Source of the DNA: a virus
Length of the DNA stretch: 24,244 nt
Reading direction: 5' to 3' (one strand)
IMG/VR virus record: IMGVR_UViG_3300046000_006123
Span: 1-24,244 of that record
Shown piece after piece: positions 15,682 through 21,725 of the stretch. The notes below the pieces were generated by a model. That model was given only the letters and a program-made list of their open reading frames with translations. It made no database searches and was not told where the DNA came from. Positions within the stretch are counted from its first letter, which is position 1; each line of letters opens with the position of its first letter. The translations under genes were made by a program, and so were the position numbers.

Positions 15682-17058
15682 ATGGGTATATACAGAACAT
15701 ATTTTGATAAAAACAACACTATTGTTAAAGATAGTAACGTTAATACTGGCAGAAACCAAGTGTCAGAGCTATATTTTGGTGATCTCATCAGTAGGTTTTT
15801 GTTTTATTGCTCATTTGATGAGGTTATAAATCTTGTAAACTCTGGTGTTATAAATCCAAACGGTAACGTGAAACATATTTTAACAATCAAAAATACAAGT
15901 AATTTTGATATTAAAGATATATTGAGTATCGACAATAATTTAATGTTCGGTAGTTATTTTAGACCAACCTCATTTGATCTTGAATTACATGATGTTAACG
16001 AACTATGGGATGAGGGTAATGGTTATGATTTTGTTACTGGAATTCAATCATTCCCACAAAACATTGAATATATTTTAGGACCATCAAATTGGATAAACGC
16101 TACAAACGTAACAAATTTCAATACACCTGGTGTTATAAGTGGGGGAACCAACCCAATTGCTGTACAACATTTAGGTTTTGGTAATGAGGATATTAAAATG
16201 GATGTTACTAATTTCGTAAATTCAATTATAAGTGGTGCAACTAGTGGTACAACATACAATGGTTTCTGTTTAAAATACTCAGATGCTATTGAAGCTTTGA
16301 CGTTCCCAGATAATAGAGTTTGTGCTCTTGGTTTATTCACAAGACATACACAGACATTTTTTGAACCATATATTGAAACAATATATGATGATCATATTGA
16401 TGATGAAAGAATAAGTTTTTATTTGGGTAAAGAAAATAAATTATTCTTTTATTCGGTTATTAACGGTAAACTAGAAAATTTAGACCAGGTACCAACCTGT
16501 ACCATTAACGGTACGGGATATACTGTTAACCAAAAAACAAAAGGTGTTTATTATGTAACAGTTGGTGGTGATGAATCAAATTTTGTTAGTTACACAGAGT
16601 ATAACGATATTTGGAGCGGGATTGTTTATAATGGGAATGCTAGACCTAATGTTAAATTAAGATTCGTCCCAATTGACGCTGATAGGTATTACAACTTTAA
16701 TATGGATGCTTTGGATGACACCAGATATGGTTTATCTTTGAGCGGTATAAAGGTTGGTGAAAGTTTACAGCAAGGTGAACAGAGAAAGGTTAACATCCTT
16801 TTAAGAAAACCATATACTGTTTCTGAATACTATGTAAGTAATAGTGTTTATTATAAATTATACGTTAAACAAGGGCCAGCTATTATTGATATTTTTGATT
16901 GGCAGCTAGCGAATAAAGCGTTAAATAATAACTATTTTACGATTGACACGACTTGGTTGGTACCACAAAGGTATTTTGTTGATATCAAAATAGAAACGAA
17001 CGGTGAAACAACATTACATGGTAATGAATTACATTTTGATGTTGTAAATAAAGCGTAA
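15682..17058 (+). CDS. Virion protein with DNRLRE-like domain
   Basis: The 458-residue protein appears to begin with a DNRLRE-type beta domain, a fold known from secreted adhesins and surface proteins. YFDKNNTIVKDSNVNTGRNQ (7-26) is the D-x-x-I ... N-x-G start. LELHDVNELWDEGNGYDF (100-117) matches its W-x-E-G-x-G segment. SNWINATNVTNFNTPG (135-150) is the W ... TPG part. IKMDVTNFVNSIISG (171-185) and YNGFCLKYSD (192-201) are the DVT ... N-G-F-x-L end. The remaining 250 residues are beta-rich, with a FTRHTQTFFEPYIETIYD segment and Ig-like strands at the end. The position between the baseplate-like gene and other late genes suggests a tail or baseplate decoration. The match is by eye; I do not claim a tail-fibre role. 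Confidence 0.6.
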   Translation: MGIYRTYFDKNNTIVKDSNVNTGRNQVSELYFGDLISRFLFYCSFDEVINLVNSGVINPNGNVKHILTIKNTSNFDIKDILSIDNNLMFGSYFRPTSFDLELHDVNELWDEGNGYDFVTGIQSFPQNIEYILGPSNWINATNVTNFNTPGVISGGTNPIAVQHLGFGNEDIKMDVTNFVNSIISGATSGTTYNGFCLKYSDAIEALTFPDNRVCALGLFTRHTQTFFEPYIETIYDDHIDDERISFYLGKENKLFFYSVINGKLENLDQVPTCTINGTGYTVNQKTKGVYYVTVGGDESNFVSYTEYNDIWSGIVYNGNARPNVKLRFVPIDADRYYNFNMDALDDTRYGLSLSGIKVGESLQQGEQRKVNILLRKPYTVSEYYVSNSVYYKLYVKQGPAIIDIFDWQLANKALNNNYFTIDTTWLVPQRYFVDIKIETNGETTLHGNELHFDVVNKA

Positions 17059-17061
17059 TAT

Positions 17062-17466
17062 ATGTATTTAATTTATATAAACCCACTTAATAAAAATTTT
17101 AAAGGTCAATACACCTATGAGTTTATCTTAACAAAACGTTTAGATAATGTTGAGTATGGTGATGATTGGGATGTACAACCAGCGTCAAGTGGTTCACCAA
17201 CACCACCAAACGTTAAACAAATTGAATCAATTGGTATATTAAAATCTGACGATATTGAATTAGATTTGGCTATAAATTCAGACACATTCTCAATGTATGA
17301 TTGTGTTGAAGGTATTATAGCCCTTGGGTGGGAATCAGAATCACCTGAAATCGATGATAGATTGGTTTTTAGATACGGTGAGACTATTGAGTCGGTAAAA
17401 GAAAAAATATACAGTAGAGATAAACTACTAACAATAATAAATAAAGAAGAAATAGATAAATTCTAA
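17062..17466 (+). CDS. Hypothetical late protein, 134 residues
   Basis: The 134-residue protein starts MYLIYINPLNKNFKGQYTYE, then has GDDWDVQPASSGSPTPP (33-49), a predicted strand-rich core with IELDLAINSDTFSMYDCVEG and LGWESESPEIDDRLVFRYGE, and a helical tail. No known family is recognised. It shares the late block with the baseplate-like genes. Its ATG lies 4 nt after the previous stop, and its own stop overlaps the next ATG by one base (TAATG), so it is translationally linked to both neighbours. Confidence 0.75.
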   Translation: MYLIYINPLNKNFKGQYTYEFILTKRLDNVEYGDDWDVQPASSGSPTPPNVKQIESIGILKSDDIELDLAINSDTFSMYDCVEGIIALGWESESPEIDDRLVFRYGETIESVKEKIYSRDKLLTIINKEEIDKF

Positions 17467-18281
17467 TGGAAAACACAGAAAAAAATTATGATGATGTGAT
17501 TGCTAAAGCAATTACGGATCCAGAAGGTACAATGCAAAGTTTAGATAACGCGAAAAATACGTTACAACAATTATCAGATAAAGTAAATCAAGTAAAAGCT
17601 ACTGCTGGTGTACAGGATACAAACAGTGGTATGCAAACAGAAGATGATTCTGCTAGTCAGTGGTCTTTTGAAGATACCATTGATGAGCTAATGTCTAAAA
17701 TTTCAGGTTATACGTATTACGATTTACCATGGTCTAAAAGAAATACACCAAAAAGTGATAGATATAATATTAATGATGAATCTGGTACAGTTAAAGCGAA
17801 CGCATCTGAAGATGATGTTATTGAGTATGCTAATACTGTTTATAATGATATGGTTGACAATGAGTCTGAGGAGTTTAAAACTTTTGATGATGCTAAAAAC
17901 GCTTTAGAAAATGGGGGTCGTTTTAAAATTGTTAATGTCGATGACACCAAACAAATAGGTTTATTCCCAACTGAAAAAAATAAAGAAATGCGAGAACCAT
18001 CAAATACTGTTATTAGTAAAATGGATGATGCAACTTACCAAGCTTTTCTTGATGGGTTTAAAACCCCTTATATGCGCAGCCAAATTAACCAAATCATTGA
18101 TTTATTAAAAGCTAATAAACAAAAAGAAGCTTACACACAATTAAGACGATCTTTAGATTCTTTAAAAGAAAACAAAGAAAATTTGGTTAATTCAGAAACA
18201 TTTCGTATTATTGCAGAGTCAGAAAAACCAAAATTGACAAAATCGGATATTTTGGAATTTGTTAAACAACGTAAAAAATAA
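17466..18281 (+). CDS. Hypothetical acidic protein, 271 residues
   Basis: This 271-residue protein is not recognised. It begins with an acidic helical segment (MENTEKNYDDVIAKAITDPE) and a coiled-coil-like LDNAKNTLQQLSDKVNQVKA, then a Gln/Asp/Ser-rich linker, then a longer mixed region with SGYTYYDLPWSKRNTP. The C-terminus is helical and basic (LTKSDILEFVKQRKK). No membrane segment or signal peptide is visible. Its start overlaps the previous stop by one base. It is probably a virion or assembly protein because of its neighbours, but the sequence does not show which. Confidence 0.7.
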   Translation: MENTEKNYDDVIAKAITDPEGTMQSLDNAKNTLQQLSDKVNQVKATAGVQDTNSGMQTEDDSASQWSFEDTIDELMSKISGYTYYDLPWSKRNTPKSDRYNINDESGTVKANASEDDVIEYANTVYNDMVDNESEEFKTFDDAKNALENGGRFKIVNVDDTKQIGLFPTEKNKEMREPSNTVISKMDDATYQAFLDGFKTPYMRSQINQIIDLLKANKQKEAYTQLRRSLDSLKENKENLVNSETFRIIAESEKPKLTKSDILEFVKQRKK

Positions 18282-18290
18282 ATTTGTAAC

Positions 18291-18422
18291 ATGAAAAGTA
18301 ATCAAGAAAACCCAACACAGACACCTGTTGAAACACCAGTAAAGACACCAACACCAGTTAAGGATCCATCAAAAATTGACATCCCTAGCCCAAAAACAAA
18401 CCCTGGTAGACCAAAAGCTTAA
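18291..18422 (+). CDS. Small Pro/Thr-rich protein, 43 residues
   Basis: A complete 43-residue frame begins 9 nt after the previous stop and reads MKSNQENPTQTPVETPVKTP, then PTPVKDPSKIDIPSP and a basic KTNPGRPKA end. Proline makes up more than a quarter of the residues and Pro-Thr/Val pairs recur. It has no globular core and is probably disordered. The open frame, the close spacing to its neighbour and the terminator 36 nt after its stop favour a real gene. A Bacteroidota-type TTTG-N17-TAAATTTG (18258-18286) lies just before its ATG. Function is unknown. Confidence 0.55.
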   Translation: MKSNQENPTQTPVETPVKTPTPVKDPSKIDIPSPKTNPGRPKA

Positions 18423-18428
18423 AAAAAA

Positions 18429-18460
18429 TTTGGTTATTTAAAAACTTTTACCTACATTTG
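18429..18460 (+). promoter_or_regulatory. Candidate Bacteroidota housekeeping promoter
   Basis: TTTG (18429-18432), a 20-nt spacer and TACATTTG (18453-18460) match the TTTG / TAnnTTTG consensus of Bacteroidota promoters exactly. Transcription would start a few bases further on, inside the 5' arm of the overlapping terminator hairpin, so the new transcript could not form that hairpin. It would express the gene at 18492 and possibly the terminase beyond. Confidence 0.5.
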
Positions 18461-18491
18461 CCTTGTTAAATATAAACAAGGCATTTTTTTT
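18459..18491 (+). terminator. Rho-independent terminator abutting a start codon
   Basis: A perfect 9-bp stem TGCCTTGTT / AACAAGGCA (18459-18467, 18475-18483) with a 7-nt loop is followed by eight T residues that run directly into the ATG at 18492. It would end transcripts from the structural genes upstream. The overlap with a promoter box and with the start codon is unusual. Confidence 0.85.
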
Positions 18492-19628
18492 ATGAGAAAC
18501 TCAGGACTACAATTGGGGGATTACCCAAATTTTATCGCTAAAGCGACAGTTACCGCATTAACCAAAAGAACACACCCTTTGGCTAAAATGCCTTACTACG
18601 ACCAATCCACACATCCAGAAAGCTGGAGAGAGGAAGTTATTGCGTCTGAAAGATATAAAGAGTTGGTTGACTCTTATTGTAACACATTTGGGATTGATAA
18701 ATCACAACTAAACCCAATGGAAGTTATGTTGTCAGCTGGTAAAAATTTAATGGAAGCGACTAATAAAGAGAACGGTAATAGGTTAAAACTATGTAAACTT
18801 GCTGAAAAAATTATAAGAGAACAGTGGTTTATTGGTAAAGATGAGGTTATTTTTGATTTAGAAATATTAGAACCAGGTAAAATTAAATTACCTGAGGAAA
18901 TAAATATGGAATCACCTTTAACTGAAGAAGAAAAAGAGGAACTTGAAAATGAAATGGAAGATGAAATCGTAAAAAGAAGAACGATTAATGCTCTAGCACA
19001 AGGTGCGTCATTAAGGGGTCATTATTTATTTCATTTATATCGTTCTGAAATTGAGGAGATTGTACCAGATATTACTGATTGCTACCAAAAATCTTTAATC
19101 GCTAATGACTTATTTTATTATTTAATTAGCGATGGGATGTTTCAACAGCAGATTGAATCGGCTGATTCGAATAATGCAGGTTACGTTAAGCTTGACTTTA
19201 GTGGGGAAACACCTAAAATTATAGCAAAAGCAATTAATTTGCCGATATTAATTCACGAAATGATAAAAGGTATCATCTCTTTATTATCTGTGGTTGGTTT
19301 ACCAGAAGAAAACACAGATAAAGTAATTGATTATACCGATACAATTATTTCTGAATTATGGGATATTCGTTTATTCCCTATTATATGGGCTAATTTTCAC
19401 GCTTTAATTGATGAAGAAGATTATGACATTAAAAAATTAATCTTAATCGATCTCTTCAAAAGAGATGCTAAAGATTTTATTGATTTTATGTCGTTGTTAG
19501 AACATCGACCTGATTACGCTAAAAAAGAGATAAAAGATATTGTTAAAGAAAAAAGAATGGAAATTATGGAATATAATTTTATTAAAGATGACTTTGATAA
19601 TATTGATTTAAGCGATTTAGGACTATAA
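18492..19628 (+). CDS. Hypothetical late protein, 378 residues
   Basis: No family is recognised for this 378-residue protein. It is mostly helical, with a charged central helix TEEEKEELENEMEDEIVKRR (144-163) and a Gly/Leu segment around AQGASLRGHYLFHLYRSE. A later hydrophobic stretch, PILIHEMIKGIISLLSVVGL, could be a buried helix. The C-terminus is acidic (DDFDNIDLSDLGL). The chosen ATG directly follows the T-tract of a terminator, so there is no A-rich leader. The next in-frame Met is 33 residues later (MPYYDQSTHP) and an internal start there cannot be excluded. Its place just before the large terminase and portal suggests a head or packaging role, as inference. Confidence 0.7.
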   Translation: MRNSGLQLGDYPNFIAKATVTALTKRTHPLAKMPYYDQSTHPESWREEVIASERYKELVDSYCNTFGIDKSQLNPMEVMLSAGKNLMEATNKENGNRLKLCKLAEKIIREQWFIGKDEVIFDLEILEPGKIKLPEEINMESPLTEEEKEELENEMEDEIVKRRTINALAQGASLRGHYLFHLYRSEIEEIVPDITDCYQKSLIANDLFYYLISDGMFQQQIESADSNNAGYVKLDFSGETPKIIAKAINLPILIHEMIKGIISLLSVVGLPEENTDKVIDYTDTIISELWDIRLFPIIWANFHALIDEEDYDIKKLILIDLFKRDAKDFIDFMSLLEHRPDYAKKEIKDIVKEKRMEIMEYNFIKDDFDNIDLSDLGL

Positions 19629-19633
19629 TAAAC

Positions 19634-19642
19634 TATTTATAT
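19634..19642 (+). promoter_or_regulatory. Candidate late promoter, copy 3 (terminase)
   Basis: AACTATTTATAT at 19631-19642 matches the 12 bases at 3922-3933, and the bases that follow (GTAAAGAA) resemble the TTAAATAA of copies 1 and 2 with one inserted base. The TATTTATAT core ends 14 nt before the TTG start codon at 19657. The 28-nt gap holds little else. Confidence 0.4.
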
Positions 19643-19656
19643 GTAAAGAATAACAC

Positions 19657-21465
19657 TTGGCTAAACAAATTACTGATAAGAAAGAATTACTAATAGAGTA
19701 TGCGAAGTGCTCTCAAGATTTTTGTTATGTTATAGAAAGTTATTTTGAAACTTTTGACAAAACCAGAGAAGGGTATGTACCTTTTGAACTTTTCGATGGT
19801 CAAAAAAAACTTGTTGATAATTACAAAAAACATAGATTTAATTTAGTTTTAAAATATCGCCAGGCTGGTATATCAACTGTTACAGCTGCGTATTCCGCTG
19901 TACTTACGGCGTTTGCTAGTCCAGATAGACCTGAGAAGGTTTTGATCCTTGCTAATAAACAGGAAACGGCAATTGAATTTCAAAACAAAATTATTAATTT
20001 TATCAAACAACTACCTGATTGGGTAAATGTTTCATTTGATAAATCATCACAAAAACACGTTAGATTATCTAACGGTTCGGAAATTAAAGCCGTTGCGACA
20101 TCACAGGATGCCTTGCGTGGTTACACACCAACTGTTTTATTAATTGATGAGGCCGCCTTCGTTGAAGGTGGTCAAGAATTATGGACAGCGTGTTTGGCTT
20201 CAATCGGTACTGGTGGTAAAGCTGTATTGATCTCAACCCCTAATGGGTTAGACCCAATTTATTACGCTTCGTATGAAGGTGCTATCAAAGGTGATAACAG
20301 TTTCTGTGTTACACACTTAAAATGGTGGCAAGATCCACGATTCAACAAAGATTTACGTTTAATTAAGACTAAAGATATTGTTGATTGGATTCAAAAACCA
20401 GCATCTGAAAAAGATGAAGATATTATTGAATCGGTTATTGATTTACACCTAGATGTTATAAATAAATTTATCACTGAAGGGTATAAACCACAATCCACAT
20501 GGTATGAAAATATGTGTAGGGATATGAACTTCAACAAACGTATGATAAATCAAGAATTAGAATGCGCCTTTATTGGTTCTGGTGATAACGTTATTGAAGG
20601 TGAGGTAATCAGAAAACAGGAACAAGAAAATGTTATTGACCCGATTGTTAAAGACAAGGCTTGGGATAGTAATCTATGGATATGGAAATTACCTGAAAAG
20701 GGTCATAGATATATCTTAGCACTTGACGTATCTCGTGGTGATTCTGAGGATGCCACAGGTATGTGTATTATTGATTATGATACCTTTGAACAGGTATTAG
20801 AATATCATGGTAAAGTCCCACCAGATGTAGCCGCATTAATTGTGGATCAATACGGTAGGATGTACGATGCGTTATCTACATTTGATATTACAGGTGGTAT
20901 GGGTATCGCGTCAACACAAAAACTTAAAGAGTTAAATTATCCTAAAAAATTATTACATTACGATAAAGAAGGTGATAGTAATAGTATGTACTTTATACCA
21001 GATGATAATTCCATCCCAGGTATAAATTTTGCTTCAAAAAATAGAAGAGGTCAAATTGTGGCTGCTTTAGAAGAAGCGGTTGCTAGAGGTGGTTTTAAAA
21101 TCAGAAGTGAAAGGTTGACAGCTGAGTTAAAAAAATTCGTTTATAAAAATGGTAAACCAGACCATATGAAAGGTTCACACGATGACCTTATCATGGCCCT
21201 TGGTATGTGTTTATTTGTTGCAAACACCTCATTTAAAAGATTACAAGAATCAGATAATATGACCAGAGCTATGCTAGATAGCTGGAAGATAACAACTAAT
21301 AACGCAAAAACAGAAGCAGACTATTTATTAAAAGACATAACTAGCTCACCAAACCCAGATAAATCATATTATAATTCTGATGAATTTGCATCAAGTAATA
21401 ATATGATGAATACAAAGGAATTTGGTTGGTTATTTGGTGTAATGAAAACTAAACCTAATAATTAA
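19657..21465 (+). CDS. Large terminase subunit, T4 gp17-like
   Basis: This is the ATPase-nuclease that drives DNA packaging into the prohead. At 602 residues it is close to T4 gp17 (610). Motifs: FELFDGQKKLVDNY (43-56) is the Q-motif-like adenine-binding segment, LKYRQAGISTVT (65-76) the Walker A variant with Arg, VLLIDEAAFVE (160-170) Walker B, and KAVLISTPNGLDP (188-200) the coupling motif. The C-terminal RNase H-like nuclease has ILALDVSRGDSED (353-365) with the first metal-binding Asp, FDITGGMGIAST (409-420) and SHDDLIMALGMCLF (507-520) with the last Asp pair. The start is TTG at 19657: an in-frame TAA lies two codons upstream and no ATG follows for over 280 codons. A candidate late promoter precedes it. 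Confidence 0.97.
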   Translation: MAKQITDKKELLIEYAKCSQDFCYVIESYFETFDKTREGYVPFELFDGQKKLVDNYKKHRFNLVLKYRQAGISTVTAAYSAVLTAFASPDRPEKVLILANKQETAIEFQNKIINFIKQLPDWVNVSFDKSSQKHVRLSNGSEIKAVATSQDALRGYTPTVLLIDEAAFVEGGQELWTACLASIGTGGKAVLISTPNGLDPIYYASYEGAIKGDNSFCVTHLKWWQDPRFNKDLRLIKTKDIVDWIQKPASEKDEDIIESVIDLHLDVINKFITEGYKPQSTWYENMCRDMNFNKRMINQELECAFIGSGDNVIEGEVIRKQEQENVIDPIVKDKAWDSNLWIWKLPEKGHRYILALDVSRGDSEDATGMCIIDYDTFEQVLEYHGKVPPDVAALIVDQYGRMYDALSTFDITGGMGIASTQKLKELNYPKKLLHYDKEGDSNSMYFIPDDNSIPGINFASKNRRGQIVAALEEAVARGGFKIRSERLTAELKKFVYKNGKPDHMKGSHDDLIMALGMCLFVANTSFKRLQESDNMTRAMLDSWKITTNNAKTEADYLLKDITSSPNPDKSYYNSDEFASSNNMMNTKEFGWLFGVMKTKPNN

Positions 21466-21479
21466 AAATAACTAAAAAA

Positions 21480-21719
21480 ATGGGAAATATAATTAAACAA
21501 GCTAGAAGTAGCGGACCTGGATCAACATCAATCGTTAGAGAAACTAACCCAAAAAATTTGGATAAAAATGATGCTAAGTCGTTACAAAGAAATGTTGATG
21601 CTATCAAATGTTCACCAGAGTCAGATGGTACAACAACATATGTGCAAAAAAAAGAATGGGACGAAGCTGGGGAAAAATACAAATACCCACCTTATGTTTT
21701 ATGTGAATACGTAAATTAA
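21480..21719 (+). CDS. Hypothetical protein, 79 residues
   Basis: A 79-residue protein between terminase and portal genes. It is polar: MGNIIKQARSSGPGSTSIVR, then NLDKNDAKSLQRNVDAI and a C-terminal YVQKKEWDEAGEKYKYPPYV. No family, membrane segment or metal site is recognised. Its ATG follows a run of A residues, and the portal gene starts 6 nt after its stop. In T4 the sheath and tube genes lie between terminase and portal; here only this small gene does. Confidence 0.75.
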   Translation: MGNIIKQARSSGPGSTSIVRETNPKNLDKNDAKSLQRNVDAIKCSPESDGTTTYVQKKEWDEAGEKYKYPPYVLCEYVN

Positions 21720-21725
21720 AAATAT

